Made by a program: the position numbers and the translations under genes. Of a stretch of 64,000 nt of DNA, positions 47,013-55,743 are shown piece after piece. This DNA is from Massilia sp. CF038. Lineage in GTDB: Bacteria; Pseudomonadota; Gammaproteobacteria; Burkholderiales; Burkholderiaceae_D. The stretch spans positions 1,860,001-1,924,000 of the forward strand of contig NZ_FQWU01000001.1 in the NCBI RefSeq assembly GCF_900129765.1. Direction: 5' to 3'. The notes below the pieces were generated by a model, which saw only the letters and a list, made by a program, of their open reading frames with translations, did not search any database and was not told where the DNA came from. Each line of letters starts with the position of its first letter. Within the stretch, counting starts at the first letter, position 1.

Positions 47013-48581
47013 GTGCAGAAGCAATTGTTCTATCTCACCAACCAGGAACTGGTTGCCTACGCCTGGCAGGGCAAGGCGTTGACGCGGATCGACAGTTACA
47101 ACAACGATGACGAGGGACGCCGGCGCCTGGGCGCTTATCTGGAACATGCCGAGTCGGTGCCCTCGTACCTGCTGGTCGATGTCATTGAAGAAGACTTTCA
47201 GCGGGATACGGCGCCCCACGTGTCCGGTCGCGCCCGTGAAGCGCTGCTCGAGCGCAAACTGCTGCAACTGTACCGCGATACGCCCTACCGCCAGGCCACC
47301 TTGCAGGGACGCGACAAGGAAGGCCGCAAGGACGACCGCTACCTGTTCAACGCGCTGACCAATCCGGAACTGCCGCGCTCGTGGTTGCTCGTCATGCAGA
47401 AGCAGCGGGTACCGCTGGTGGGCATTTATTCCCTGGCGTCGCTGAGCCAGCTGTTGTTTGACAAGCTGAAACTGGGCAGCGGCGCCGTGCTGCTGGTGTC
47501 GCACCAGTCCAGCGGCTTGCGCCAAAGCTTCTTCCAGGATGGGGCACTGCGCTTTTCGCGTCTGACGCCCTTGTTCGACCACGCCCCCGAACGGCTGGCT
47601 GAAGCGTTCCGGGTCGAAACGGCCAAGACCCGCCAGTTCATGGCCAACTCGCGCCTGCTGGCGCGCGGGGTGCAGGTGCAGGTGGTGGTGCTGGCGCGGC
47701 AGGATAATCTGACCGCGCTTGCCGGCGGCATGCAGGGTAATGCCGAGGTCAGCTATCTGCCGATTGACCTGGAGCAGGCGCGCACGGTGCTGCGCAGCGG
47801 CCAGTTTGACACCAGCGCCGAATGCGATCCGCTGACCCTGTCTTTGCTGGCCAGCACTCGCGTGCCTAGCCATTTCCCGCTGCGCGACCTCAAGCATTTT
47901 TACCAGTTGCTGCAGGCCCGTCTGCTGCTGTACGGCTTGAGTGGTGCGGTGGCCCTGGCAGCAGTGGTCTGGGCGGCGCTGGACGTGAACAGTATTTTCG
48001 CCCTGCGCCGCGAAGAAGCGCGCCTCGATCAGGAAGCCGCCGCCACCGAGCAGCGTTACCAGCAGATCGTCAAGAACATGCCGGTCACGCAAGTGTCGCC
48101 GCACAATATGAAGTCTGTCGTCGAGCTGGCAGCCATGTTGGACAACAACGTCCCGCTGCCGAACGCGCAGATGGCGCAACTCAGCGCCGTGTTGAACGGG
48201 ATTCCGGAGATCAAGGTTACCAAGCTGACCTGGAACGCCGTGGAAGCGGCCACGCTGCAGCTTGAAGTCGATCCGAATGCACCACCACCGGGACCATTGG
48301 AAGATTTTTCGCCGCCGCCGGGCTTGCTTGGAATGCCCGACAAGACCGCCCAGACCGTGTTGCTGGAGGGCGAAATCGTGCCCTTCAAGGGCGATTATCG
48401 GGCGGCCATTGACAGCGTGGCCCGCTTTGCCGCGCAGCTCAACCGGAATCGCGGCGTGCATGCCGACGTCACCCTGCAGCCCCTGGACACGCGCCCCGGC
48501 GTGAAGCTGGAAAAGAGCGCTGGCGCCGAGGATGGCGACGGGCAAGCCGTGTTCACCCTCAAAATTACCTGGAAGCCCTGA
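47013..48581 (+). CDS. GspL/MshI-like bitopic pilus assembly protein
   Basis: A 522-residue protein with a cytoplasmic N-terminal half of weak similarity to GspL/PilM-type proteins, one membrane helix at about 303-323 (LLLYGLSGAVALAAVVWAAL) and a periplasmic C-terminal half. GTG start 9 bp after mshG, with AGGGGA before it. By position and topology it corresponds to MshI/PilN-like components; sequence similarity is too weak to assign a symbol. Confidence 0.7.
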   Translation: MQKQLFYLTNQELVAYAWQGKALTRIDSYNNDDEGRRRLGAYLEHAESVPSYLLVDVIEEDFQRDTAPHVSGRAREALLERKLLQLYRDTPYRQATLQGRDKEGRKDDRYLFNALTNPELPRSWLLVMQKQRVPLVGIYSLASLSQLLFDKLKLGSGAVLLVSHQSSGLRQSFFQDGALRFSRLTPLFDHAPERLAEAFRVETAKTRQFMANSRLLARGVQVQVVVLARQDNLTALAGGMQGNAEVSYLPIDLEQARTVLRSGQFDTSAECDPLTLSLLASTRVPSHFPLRDLKHFYQLLQARLLLYGLSGAVALAAVVWAALDVNSIFALRREEARLDQEAAATEQRYQQIVKNMPVTQVSPHNMKSVVELAAMLDNNVPLPNAQMAQLSAVLNGIPEIKVTKLTWNAVEAATLQLEVDPNAPPPGPLEDFSPPPGLLGMPDKTAQTVLLEGEIVPFKGDYRAAIDSVARFAAQLNRNRGVHADVTLQPLDTRPGVKLEKSAGAEDGDGQAVFTLKITWKP

Positions 48582-48583
48582 GC

Positions 48584-49306
48584 ATGGAAGCGAAAAATCC
48601 TGCTACCCCAGCCAGGCCGGGACCGGCCAAGCCCAAGGTCGTGATCGAGGCCTACACCTTCCGCAAGCAGGGCTGGCCCTATATCCGTCAAGCCGGCATC
48701 ACCTTTGGCATTGTGTTTCTCCTCAGCGCGGTATTGGTCACGGCCGTGCGGCTGGTGCTGCTGCAAGTGCGCCCGGCCACGATTGCCGCCCAGGCGCGCC
48801 AGATTGCCGCGAATGAAAAGCTGGCGCAGGTTGAAATGGAACGCGACAACCTGCGCGATTATCAGCCCAAGTTTGTGCAGTTGCGCACGCGCGGCTTTGT
48901 GGGCCCTGAAAGCCGACTGGCCGTGATTGAAGCCATCCAGTCGATCCAGAAGCAGCGCCGCCTGTTGCCTGTTGCCTTTGATCTGTCGCCGCAAAAGACC
49001 ATCGCGCTGGACCCCGCCTTGCTCGAGCCACCGCTGGAACTGCATTCGACTGCGGTGCGGCTGCGCCTGGATCTATTGCATGAGCGGGACCTTGTCGACT
49101 TTTTCAATGACCTGAAGACGAAGGGTTTTTTCACCGTGAGTGAATGTCTGATCAATACCGGGCAGGGCGCGGCAGATGACAGCCTGGCAGCACGGCTGAA
49201 CGCGGACTGCACCCTGTTCTGGCTGACCGTGGACGCGGCTGCGGTGGATCCGGCAGCCGTCCCCGACCCGGCCGCCGTGCCCGTGCCTGCGGAGGCGGTC
49301 AAATGA
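48584..49306 (+). CDS. GspM/MshJ-like bitopic pilus protein
   Basis: A 240-residue protein: basic cytoplasmic N-terminus, membrane helix at about 38-60 (ITFGIVFLLSAVLVTAVRLV), coiled coil (about 65-110), periplasmic domain ending in a Pro/Ala tail. Size and topology match MshJ/GspM/PilO. It starts 2 bp after the preceding stop and overlaps the next gene by 4 bp. Confidence 0.65.
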   Translation: MEAKNPATPARPGPAKPKVVIEAYTFRKQGWPYIRQAGITFGIVFLLSAVLVTAVRLVLLQVRPATIAAQARQIAANEKLAQVEMERDNLRDYQPKFVQLRTRGFVGPESRLAVIEAIQSIQKQRRLLPVAFDLSPQKTIALDPALLEPPLELHSTAVRLRLDLLHERDLVDFFNDLKTKGFFTVSECLINTGQGAADDSLAARLNADCTLFWLTVDAAAVDPAAVPDPAAVPVPAEAVK

Positions 49307-49767
49307 GGCGTCAATTTCTACTTTGGCCCGTGTTGTGTGCCGCACTGGGGATCGCACCGGCAGCGCCCGCACAGGAAATCGGACGCCTGTTCACCACCCC
49401 GGCGCAGCGCGCCGCGCTGGACCGGGCGCGCGCTGCCAGGCCGGCCGATCGCAACGCCGCAGTGACGGACAGCGAGGCGCCGGTCGCAGTAGCAGAAACG
49501 CCGCTGCGTGAGGGCGAGCAAGTGTTAATGGTCAACGGTGTGGTGCGCCGGAGCGGATCCGGCCGAGACACCATCTGGGTGAACGACACACCCCTTGCCA
49601 GCGGCGAGCGCTTGCCCAGCGGTGCCACGGTGGCACAAGGCCGCAACGGCACACTGGCCGTGACTCTACGTTCCGGCAAACGGGTAACAGTCAAGCCGGG
49701 CCAGAACGTGGATGCCGTGTCAGGCAATGTGCGCGAAAGTACGCAGGCGCCGGCCGAAGGCCGCTGA
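49303..49767 (+). CDS. Periplasmic MshK-like protein
   Basis: A 154-residue protein with a signal peptide (MRRQFLLWPVLCAALGIAPA, cleavage near AQE). The mature part has an Ala/Arg-rich helix (RAALDRARAARPADRNAA) and a small beta domain starting LMVNGVVRRSGSGRDTIWVN, as in MshK/PilP-type pilot proteins. Last of the continuous pilus biogenesis operon (ATGA overlap). Convergent with a prepilin-like gene 2 bp away. Confidence 0.65.
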   Translation: MRRQFLLWPVLCAALGIAPAAPAQEIGRLFTTPAQRAALDRARAARPADRNAAVTDSEAPVAVAETPLREGEQVLMVNGVVRRSGSGRDTIWVNDTPLASGERLPSGATVAQGRNGTLAVTLRSGKRVTVKPGQNVDAVSGNVRESTQAPAEGR

Positions 49768-49769
49768 GC

Positions 49770-50663
49770 TCAATGCGGTGAGCGCGCTGCCAGCCTGGCC
49801 CGTTCCAGCACCGTGGTGATGGCCGGGTGGCTGAGTATGTCGTCGAAATAGCTGGCGCCGCTCACAGCAACGGGGGCACGGTCGATGAATACAGTGGCGC
49901 CCGTGAGCGCCAGGCCATTGCGGTTTGGCAGTTCGCTGCTGCCAGCGCTACCCCCATGCAAAATCCCATTTGCATCATACGCACCCACGCTGTTGGCGCC
50001 GTGCATGACCAGCACATAGGGAGCGCCCGTGGACACGGGCGGCGCAGCAGGCTGGCCTGCCCACGCTGGCGCGGGCTGGTTCAGCCAGTTGCCATTGCCG
50101 TCCTGGACCTGCAAGCCTTTTCCATACAAGTAGTTATTCGGGTGCATGCACGCATTGCCGCTGCACGGGGCGGGGCTGCAGGCGTTGGCGGCGCCGGTCA
50201 CACCGTTGGTGCTGCCGGCCGGGTCGCACCAGCTCATGTTCATCAAGGTAAGCAGGTTGCTCGCCAATGCAGGCTGGACGCGGTAACTGATGCGCTGATT
50301 CCAGGCGTCGCGGGCCTGGTCTTCGCTCAGGCTCAAGGTGACCCAGGGCACCACGCCATTGATCTGCGTGGCAGGAACGCATTGACCGGTCGACAGATTA
50401 ATCGCTTCCGTGCCAGCGTTCACCAGTCCGCTCCTGATGGTGCCATTGGCAGGGCAGGGCAGGCGCCGGTGACGCGCGACGAACTCGGCCAGGGCGTGGT
50501 CGATGACCGCCATTTGCGCTGGACCGCTGGCGCTCATTTCAAGGGTGCGTTGATTCGCCTGCAGTGCAAACACCGCCAGCACGGCCAGCGACAGCACCAT
50601 GACGATACCGACGACGGCCAGCAGCACCGCGCCACGCTGCGGATTAGTGCGCGCGCGGTCCAA
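49770..50663 (-). CDS. Large prepilin-like protein 2 (paralogue of neighbour)
   Basis: A 297-residue protein from a TTG start overlapping the upstream stop by 20 bp. The N-terminus QRGAVLLAVVGIVMVLSLAV is a hydrophobic pilin-like helix but lacks the usual FTLIE signature. The mature part shares with its neighbour RLPCPANG, LPWVTLSLSE-like VVPWVTLSLSEDQARDAWNQ, PALAS, and a C-terminal YFDDILSHPAITTVLERARL. Several cysteine pairs occur in CSPAPCSGNACMHPNN. Likely a minor pilin or secreted pseudopilin; the two genes are a duplication. Confidence 0.7.
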   Translation of the reverse strand: MDRARTNPQRGAVLLAVVGIVMVLSLAVLAVFALQANQRTLEMSASGPAQMAVIDHALAEFVARHRRLPCPANGTIRSGLVNAGTEAINLSTGQCVPATQINGVVPWVTLSLSEDQARDAWNQRISYRVQPALASNLLTLMNMSWCDPAGSTNGVTGAANACSPAPCSGNACMHPNNYLYGKGLQVQDGNGNWLNQPAPAWAGQPAAPPVSTGAPYVLVMHGANSVGAYDANGILHGGSAGSSELPNRNGLALTGATVFIDRAPVAVSGASYFDDILSHPAITTVLERARLAARSPH

Positions 50664-51591
50664 GATTGGCCCGGTTCAGTACCGTCATGATGGTGGGGTG
50701 GCTGAGGTAGTCGTCAAAATAGGCAAGGTAGTACGGCGCCTGCCCCGGTGGCGTGGTGGGGCGCACCTGCTTCAACTCAGCCAGCGGCGCATCCCGGTAC
50801 ACATTGAGCTGGGTTGCATTCAACACCAGCGGCTGGTCTGCCATGTTCGGCAATTCATCGTCGGGATTGATGGAGGAGACGGCTGTACTCACCAGGGTGC
50901 CATTGTTGCCGTAAGATCCGGTCCGGCTTGTACCGTGCGAGATGACCACATACGCTGCCCCGCTGCCGTTCGGACGGTTGTTCTGGCGCTGCGCAAAGCC
51001 CGCCGCGGCATTGCGCCCGTTCCAGACATCGAGCCCTTTGCCGGCCAGGAAATTCGTCGGCGACGTGCAACTGGCCGAGCCGGTGCAGCTTGCGGCCGGG
51101 ACGCTGCAGGCGCCGCCAGGCGCGGTCACACCGGTGGCGGCTGGGTCGCAATTGCTCATGTTCATCAGGCCGGCCGTGGACGCCAGTGCCGGATCGACAC
51201 GGTAAGTCATGCGGCCATTCCAGGGATCGGTCACGTCGTTTTCCGACAGTCCCAGTGTCACCCAGGGGAGCACACCATGCGTCTGGTTAGCCAGACTGCA
51301 GGCGCCAGCGGTCACCAATTCCGTGCCTGCATTGACAGCACTGACAGCGAGGCGGCCGTCAGCCGGGCACGGCAGGCGCTTGTGGATGGCGACAAAATTG
51401 GCCAGTGCCGTGTCGACCGTGTCGAGCTGCACCCGCACGGCCTTGCGCCGATTGGCATCGAGCATGCCGCTAGTCAGGCCGATCAGCATGGTAGCCGCCA
51501 GCCCGATGATGACAACCACGATCGCCATTTCAATCAGCGTAAAGCCGCGGGTGCGGTGGCGTGGGGCAGGGGGCAGGTCGAAGGAAGGCAA
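50644..51591 (-). CDS. Large prepilin-like protein 1 with type III signal peptide
   Basis: A 315-residue protein. The N-terminus LPSFDLPPAPRHRTRG precedes FTLIEMAIVVVIIGLAATML, so a prepilin peptidase would cleave after Gly with Glu at mature position 5. The TTG at 51591 has GGAG nine bases upstream; the frame also extends to a TTG at 51684. The mature part (YRVDPALASTAGLMNMSNCD, HGTSRTGSYGNNG, YFDDYLSHPTIMTVLNRANL) is paralogous to the next gene. At over 300 residues it is large for a pilin and may be a minor tip protein. Confidence 0.75.
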   Translation of the reverse strand: MPSFDLPPAPRHRTRGFTLIEMAIVVVIIGLAATMLIGLTSGMLDANRRKAVRVQLDTVDTALANFVAIHKRLPCPADGRLAVSAVNAGTELVTAGACSLANQTHGVLPWVTLGLSENDVTDPWNGRMTYRVDPALASTAGLMNMSNCDPAATGVTAPGGACSVPAASCTGSASCTSPTNFLAGKGLDVWNGRNAAAGFAQRQNNRPNGSGAAYVVISHGTSRTGSYGNNGTLVSTAVSSINPDDELPNMADQPLVLNATQLNVYRDAPLAELKQVRPTTPPGQAPYYLAYFDDYLSHPTIMTVLNRANLGPRAH

Positions 51592-51711
51592 GGGGCGTCG
51601 CTCCAGGGTTGCAATATTGCCAGTCAAGCCGGCGGTTTCTGCCCGCCAGTTTGCGGCCAAATGTGCGATTATTCTGATTATCAACTATTTTACGGCGCGG
51701 ACCCGGATTTC

Positions 51712-52491
51712 ATGAATTTTCAGCCGATGCGACAAATCCGTTCGATTGCTTTTTATACATTGCTGGAAGCAGTGCGCAATCGTATGGTGTGGCTGATTGG
51801 GGTGGTTGCGCTCATTGCAGTGGGTCTGTCCGGCTTTGTCGACAGTCTGGCCGTGACCGAAAGCCGGCAGATGCAGGCCGCGCTGGTTGCAGCGCTGGCC
51901 CGCTTCGCCGCCGTCTTCATTGTCGCCACCTTCGTGGTGACCAGCATGGCGCGCGAGTTCAACGACAAGGCACTTGAATTGCTGCTGGCGCTGTCGCTGC
52001 CGCGCGCCGCCTACCTGTTTGGCAAGTTGCTCGGCTACGGCGCCATCGCCTTGTTGCCCGCCGTGCTGTTTGGCGCGCTGATGCTGCTGTATGCGGCACC
52101 CCTGCAGGCGGCCATCTGGACGGTGTCGCTGGTGTGCGAATTGTGGATCGTGGCAGGCTTTGGCTTGCTGTGCATTTTAACCTTCAAGAACGTCATGGCA
52201 GCGCTCAGTGCGGCCATGACGTTTTACCTTGGGGCACGCTCGGTCAGCGCGTTTGTGCTGCTGGCACAAGGTCAGGCCAGCGAGGCCGGCGCCTCGCAGC
52301 GCGTGATCGGCGGCGTGTTCGACACGTTGGCGGCCGTTTTGCCGCGCCTGGATGAATTCACCCGTTCCGATTGGCTGGTGCACAACAGCGGTAGCTGGGG
52401 CAATTTGCCGGCCATCGTGCTGCAGACCTTGCTGTGCATGGCTCTGATTGGCGGCGTGGCGCTGTTTGACCTGTACCGCAAGAATATCTAG
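51712..52491 (+). CDS. ABC-2 type permease
   Basis: A 259-residue membrane protein with about six helices, such as FYTLLEAVRNRMVWLIGVVA, ALVAALARFAAVFIVATFVV, YLFGKLLGYGAIALLPAVLF and VLQTLLCMALIGGVALFDLY. This is the NosY/ABC-2 fold. The frame is open far upstream by G+C bias, but the first part is antisense to a prepilin gene, so ATG 51712 (or 51727) is the start. No ATPase is adjacent; the ABC ATPase at 38.5 kb is the nearest candidate. First gene of a four-gene operon. Confidence 0.8.
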   Translation: MNFQPMRQIRSIAFYTLLEAVRNRMVWLIGVVALIAVGLSGFVDSLAVTESRQMQAALVAALARFAAVFIVATFVVTSMAREFNDKALELLLALSLPRAAYLFGKLLGYGAIALLPAVLFGALMLLYAAPLQAAIWTVSLVCELWIVAGFGLLCILTFKNVMAALSAAMTFYLGARSVSAFVLLAQGQASEAGASQRVIGGVFDTLAAVLPRLDEFTRSDWLVHNSGSWGNLPAIVLQTLLCMALIGGVALFDLYRKNI

Positions 52492-52493
52492 CA

Positions 52494-53201
52494 ATGCGCG
52501 AACGAGCCATTTCCTCGGTCCCCCTGCCAGCCCTGGCATTGCTGGGACTGGCGCTGCTTGCGCAGTTGGCCTGGCACGCGATGGTGCCGCCACAGCAGAA
52601 CAGCGACATCACGCTGAGCGCGCCGCCTTCGCTGAGCACACTGCGCCTGGCGGCGCTGGGCGACCCGGTCGCGCTGTCCAAACTGCTGATGCTGCAAGTC
52701 CAGGCTGCCGACAGCCAGGGCGGCAATGTGGCCCTGGGCCGTCTCGATTACCAGGCACTGGAGGCATGGCTGGAACGCGTTGCCGATCTCGACCCCAAGG
52801 CGGCTTACCCCATGTTCGTTGCAGGCCATATATACGCGGAGGGCGGCGATATGGCGCGCAAGCGCCAGATGCTCGAGTTTGTGTACCGCCGTTTTTTGCT
52901 GGACCCCAAGCGCCACTGGGGCGCGCTCGCGTATGTGACCATGGTGGCCAAACATCAGCTGCATGATTTGCCGCTGGCATTGCGCTACGCGCGCGCGCTG
53001 CGCCAGGAGGCGACGTCGCCGAAGGTGCCATCCTGGGCCAGTCAGATGGAACTGTTTGTACTGGAAGACATGAACGAGCTCGAAAGCGCGAAAATACTGG
53101 CCGGCGCCATGCTGGCGAGCGGGCAGCTGACCGATCCAAACGAACGCGCCTTCCTGAACCGGCACCTGAAGGCGCTCAACGCGCGCACGGGCGCCAAATG
53201 A
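52494..53201 (+). CDS. Membrane-anchored helical-repeat (TPR-like) protein
   Basis: A 235-residue protein with an N-terminal hydrophobic segment (about 12-30, a signal anchor) followed by helical repeats (for example YQALEAWLERVADLDPKAAY and LPLALRYARALRQEATSP). It starts 2 bp after the permease and overlaps the regulator by 4 bp, so the four genes are coupled. Family unassigned. Confidence 0.65.
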   Translation: MRERAISSVPLPALALLGLALLAQLAWHAMVPPQQNSDITLSAPPSLSTLRLAALGDPVALSKLLMLQVQAADSQGGNVALGRLDYQALEAWLERVADLDPKAAYPMFVAGHIYAEGGDMARKRQMLEFVYRRFLLDPKRHWGALAYVTMVAKHQLHDLPLALRYARALRQEATSPKVPSWASQMELFVLEDMNELESAKILAGAMLASGQLTDPNERAFLNRHLKALNARTGAK

Positions 53202-53806
53202 GTGGCCTGCGCATCCTGCTGGTGGAAGACGATCCGGCACTGCGCACCATGCTGCGCGGGCTGCTGGAAATGAATGACTTTCAGGTCTGTGAGGCCGACC
53301 ATCAGGCCGCCGCCATGGCCTTGCTGCGCGAGGACCCGGCCATTCGCATCGTGCTGCTCGACTTCGGGCTGCCGCCGCATGCCCACGACATGACTGAAGG
53401 CATCGCCACCCTGAAAGCGATTCAGGCCGAAATCATGACCGCCAAAGTGATCGTGCTCACCGGTCAGGACCAGGATGCGGCCGCACTCGAAGCGATCCGT
53501 GAAGGCGCCTTCGATTTTCTGGCCAAGCCGGTCGCTTATGACGCCATCCTGCGCGCGATCACGCGCGCGGCACTGTTCCTGGATAAAGAGCAGCAGCTCA
53601 GTCTGGAAGGCATCACCCGCATTGCGGTCAACGCGCAGGCAGGCGAGGGCTTGAAAGGGATCCGTTCCGATGCGGAAGAACGCCTGGTGCGGCAAGTGCT
53701 CAAGGAGACGGGCTTCAATGTGTTTCAGAGCGCCAAGCGGCTGGGCGTCAAACGCGAGAACGTCTACTACTTCATGAAGAAGTTCGGTATCGTGCGCGAT
53801 GATTGA
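53198..53806 (+). CDS. Response regulator with receiver and Fis-type HTH
   Basis: A 202-residue regulator. Receiver (about 1-125) with LVEDDPALRTMLRGLLEMND, acceptor Asp in IVLLDFGLPP and FDFLAKPV. The C-terminus (about 160-202) is a Fis-like HTH ending RLGVKRENVYYFMKKFGIVR. The AAA+ sigma-54 activation domain of NtrC-type regulators is absent, as in ActR/PrrA-type. It pairs with the kinase overlapping it by 8 bp. Confidence 0.88.
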   Translation: MSGLRILLVEDDPALRTMLRGLLEMNDFQVCEADHQAAAMALLREDPAIRIVLLDFGLPPHAHDMTEGIATLKAIQAEIMTAKVIVLTGQDQDAAALEAIREGAFDFLAKPVAYDAILRAITRAALFLDKEQQLSLEGITRIAVNAQAGEGLKGIRSDAEERLVRQVLKETGFNVFQSAKRLGVKRENVYYFMKKFGIVRDD

Positions 53807-54881
53807 GCAATTTCATCTTTACCTGATCCTCATTGGTCTGACCATTGGCTCGGTCATGGCGGCGCTCTGGTACAAGGCGCGCCAGGCCAGCATGCTCAAC
53901 CTGGAATTGATTCGCTTGAACGAACAGCTTGGGTTCGATGCGCCTGCCTTCCTGCGCCATGCCTGGGGGTTGCTGGCGCGATCGAGCCTGCGGGGCATGC
54001 AGTGGGAGCTGGACTGGTTTGGCGTGCAGACGCGCGAGGAGGTCGGTGTTGCCAAAGGGCGGCCAGCGCAGCACCGGGTCGAGGTGGGCGAAATGGCCTT
54101 GGTGCTGACGGTCTACCGCCACGATGGGCGCGGCGAGCAGCGCTACTTTGAAGAAGGCCTGATCGAAACGCTGTTGCTGCTGCTGCGCACTGACATGCTG
54201 ATCAAGGCAGGCACCACCGATGCCGCGCTGTCGCATATGTCCAAGCTGAATCTGTTTCTGCAGCACGACATGAAAAACATCGCGCAGTTCATTCAGCTGA
54301 TGAGTGATCAACTGGCCGCAGTCCCGGCCGGAAAAGAGCACAAGGTCCTCGACTACCTGCGGGTCGCCACGCCCTTGATCCGCCATCGCGCCGATCGGAT
54401 CGTGCGCACGCTCACGGTGGGCGCCGCGCCATCTGCGGCGGGACAGCCGGTGCCATTGCGGCCTTTATTGGAAAAACTGTGCGCGCTCTACGATCTGGAA
54501 TGCCAGATCGATGGCGACGCCGCCGTGGCGACCGACCCGAATGTGCTGGAAACGGTACTGGACAATATCTTAAAAAATTACAAAGACGCGAGTGCGCGCG
54601 AGAACATCACGCATCTGCTGCTCGAATTTACCGTGACCGCGCAAAACGATACCGTGCAGCTGACGGTGCAGGCGCCGGCTGCGCCACGGGCGGCAGCACC
54701 GGAGCGCATGTTCGAACCGTTCTGGAGCAGTACGCCGGATGGCCTGGGCATCGGTTTATACCAGGCCCGCCACTTGATCGAAATGCAAGGCGGCAGCTTG
54801 TCGGTCAGCCAGGACGACGGCCAGCCTTTGCGTTTCCACCTGCATTGCCCCGTTGCCGATTCGACAGGCTTGTCATCCTGA
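53799..54881 (+). CDS. Sensor histidine kinase
   Basis: A 360-residue protein with one N-terminal membrane helix (FHLYLILIGLTIGSVMAALW), a middle region without clear sensor domain, and a kinase core: His in FLQHDMKNIAQFIQLM and HATPase (NILKNYKDAS as N box, GLGIGLYQARHLIEMQGG as G2). The unusual phospho-acceptor LQHDMKN resembles PrsK-type kinases of PEP-CTERM systems by my recollection. Overlaps the response regulator by 8 bp, forming a pair; the pilin gene downstream is a plausible target. Confidence 0.85.
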   Translation: MIEQFHLYLILIGLTIGSVMAALWYKARQASMLNLELIRLNEQLGFDAPAFLRHAWGLLARSSLRGMQWELDWFGVQTREEVGVAKGRPAQHRVEVGEMALVLTVYRHDGRGEQRYFEEGLIETLLLLLRTDMLIKAGTTDAALSHMSKLNLFLQHDMKNIAQFIQLMSDQLAAVPAGKEHKVLDYLRVATPLIRHRADRIVRTLTVGAAPSAAGQPVPLRPLLEKLCALYDLECQIDGDAAVATDPNVLETVLDNILKNYKDASARENITHLLLEFTVTAQNDTVQLTVQAPAAPRAAAPERMFEPFWSSTPDGLGIGLYQARHLIEMQGGSLSVSQDDGQPLRFHLHCPVADSTGLSS

Positions 54882-54956
54882 CTGTGAAGATATTGCCCGT
54901 GTAAAAAATTTAGACAGGTGGATTATTTATTGCGCCATGGTAACTTAGCTTCCATC

Positions 54957-54974
54957 GAAATCGATCGCGATTTC
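54957..54974. promoter_or_regulatory. Inverted repeat in the pilin gene leader
   Basis: GAAATCG (54957-54963) and CGATTTC (54968-54974) form 7-bp arms around ATCG, 17 bp before the pilin ATG and just upstream of its GGAG. It may be an operator or an RNA hairpin. Confidence 0.4.
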
Positions 54975-54991
54975 ATTTACGTGGAGCTTAT

Positions 54992-55675
54992 ATGAAACAT
55001 AATTCCTTCCTGTCACGCAAACAGTCCGGTTTCACCCTGGTTGAAATCGCCATCGTTCTGGTCATCATTGGTTTGCTGCTGGGCGGCGTGCTCAAGGGCC
55101 AGGAAATGATTGAAAACGCCCGCATCAAGTCGGTCGTTGGCGACATGAACGGCATCTCGGCTGCGTACAACTCGTATTTCGATCGCTACCATGCGATCCC
55201 TGGTGACGAAACCGCAGCCACCTTTACCGGTCGCGGCTGGGCTGGCACTGCAGTGGGCAACGGCAACGGCGTGCTGCTGATCACGCCCGCACAAACCTTC
55301 ACCAACGGCGGTGAGCAAGCGGCACTGTGGCGCTCGCTGCGCGCTTCGGGCATGACTTCCGGCGATCCAACCGCGCCTGCCACTGCAGTCGGCCTGCCAC
55401 GTGCTGGCACCGGCGGCCTGCTGGGTGTGACCGTCGGCGTGTATGGCATGACGGGCAACGCCATCTGCGTATCGGGTCTGACCACCAAGCAAGCATCGGG
55501 CGTGGACACCACGATCGATGGCGCGCTGCCAGCAACCAATATCGGCAATAACGTCGGCAACGCACGTGGTGCAACCGGTGTTGCGCCGCTGGCACCGACG
55601 GCTGCCGTGCCAGGTCCAACCGCTTACAACGAAACCACCGTGCTGACCCCATGGACCATGTGCCGTACCCTGTAA
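54992..55675 (+). CDS. Type IV prepilin (probable pilin or major pseudopilin)
   Basis: A 227-residue prepilin with a short type III signal (MKHNSFLSRKQSG, cleavage after Gly13) followed by FTLVEIAIVLVIIGLLLGGV and a hydrophilic Gly/Thr/Ala-rich C-terminus with a Cys pair (Cys near 160 and Cys near 223). GGAG is close upstream. It stands alone with its own terminator, suggesting strong separate expression; a role as the main pilus subunit of the locus is an inference. Confidence 0.85.
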   Translation: MKHNSFLSRKQSGFTLVEIAIVLVIIGLLLGGVLKGQEMIENARIKSVVGDMNGISAAYNSYFDRYHAIPGDETAATFTGRGWAGTAVGNGNGVLLITPAQTFTNGGEQAALWRSLRASGMTSGDPTAPATAVGLPRAGTGGLLGVTVGVYGMTGNAICVSGLTTKQASGVDTTIDGALPATNIGNNVGNARGATGVAPLAPTAAVPGPTAYNETTVLTPWTMCRTL

Positions 55676-55696
55676 TCTGACGCGCAAGCGTTGCAC

Positions 55697-55725
55697 TAGC
55701 CCACCTTTGTGTGGGCTATTTTTTT
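55697..55725 (+). terminator. Intrinsic terminator of the pilin gene
   Basis: Perfect 8-bp stem TAGCCCAC/GTGGGCTA (55697-55704 with 55711-55718), 6-nt loop, and seven Ts. It lies 22 bp after the stop codon. Confidence 0.88.
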
Positions 55726-55743
55726 GTCTGTACGCGATGGTGC

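Noticed and set aside
46029-48545. 838-codon open frame on the minus strand
   Set aside because: It lies antisense to mshG and the GspL-like gene, with low-complexity His/Gln/Arg content typical of G+C-rich shadow frames; the plus-strand genes are clearly real.
50599-51711. Upstream extension of the ABC-2 permease frame by 371 codons
   Set aside because: It is antisense to the prepilin-like gene and has no homology; the membrane protein begins at 51712 or 51727.
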